Below, piece after piece: positions 63,999 to 64,000 of a stretch of DNA of 64,000 nucleotides. Position 1 is the first letter of the stretch. Every line of letters begins with the position of its first letter. Under the pieces are notes generated by a model. That model had not been told where the DNA came from. It saw only the letters and a program-made list of their open reading frames with translations, and did not search any database. The DNA comes from Streptococcus suis (lineage in GTDB: Bacteria; Bacillota; Bacilli; Lactobacillales; Streptococcaceae), in assembly GCA_024583055.1 (NCBI GenBank), contig CP102145.1:2092662-2156661 (forward strand). The letters are read 5' to 3'. The position numbers and the translations under genes were made by a program.

Positions 63999-64000
63999 TC

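Larger units (their letters stand above)
63660..64000 (+). mobile_element. Probable edge of an integrated element (continues beyond the window)
   Basis: Sequence after the broken NUDIX gene is AT-rich and has no link to it. It contains an inverted repeat TGTCAT/ATGACA (63666-63681), a promoter-like TATAAT, a terminator and a small ORF. No integrase is in view. Confidence 0.5.

Overview
This window reads as a low-GC Gram-positive chromosome of the genus Streptococcus, most probably S. suis. The support is the gene content (CcpA/PepQ divergent pair, YutD-RlmN, type B L31, SepM-like protease, PlcR/TprA-type regulator), extended -10 promoters (TGnTATAAT), AGGAGG ribosome sites and an intergenic palindromic repeat that I recall as typical of S. 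suis. Species assignment is inference; no marker gene (16S, capsule) is present.

Layout: 0.1-4.7 kb holds rsmD-coaD-sepM and yutD-rlmN-vanZ, then an orphan promoter plus terminator that may be a small RNA. 4.9-8.8 kb (minus) holds nadE-pncB, a prepilin peptidase and a CDF transporter divergent from a TetR regulator. 9.4-15.4 kb holds mnmM, a Na+/H+ antiporter with a damaged-looking start, an ABC ATPase, a CorC-type protein, a nonsense-broken DHFR-like gene and rplS. 15.7-22.8 kb holds cshA, a GNAT gene behind a leader peptide and an SD-sequestering hairpin, azoR, trmN6, copA with two cop boxes, and tpx.

22.8-29.5 kb is the most striking part: an AT-rich accessory island flanked by a 107-bp imperfect direct repeat of the tpx 3' end plus its terminator. 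It carries a PlcR/TprA-like regulator, a 42-codon Phr-like peptide gene, a membrane thioredoxin, two paralogous 31-32 aa precursors (15-residue leaders ending in AG, cores with two Cys and a common GFLCWD C-terminus), an ABC-2 transporter, a membrane-anchored DUF4097-like protein and a C39-peptidase ABC exporter. An operator-like element (CATATT...AATATG) occurs before both the regulator and the peptide operon. I infer a peptide-controlled system making and exporting disulfide-bridged peptides, not assignable to a family I know.

29.6-47.2 kb is mostly housekeeping: two ABC transporter operons, polA, a lipoprotein, tgt, pepQ/ccpA with cre sites, a gene with a long structured leader, and tRNA-Arg(CCT). 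47.4-62.6 kb holds a ClC protein, chorismate mutase, a repeat element, flavodoxin, nrnA-apbE, rpmE2, rodA, rpiA, the nucleoside salvage operon deoB-arsC-like-punA-deoD-HIRAN, glgP with a cre site, hemW and a thioesterase. At 63.66 kb a NUDIX gene is cut in its Nudix box and followed by unrelated sequence, probably the edge of an integrated element that continues beyond the window.
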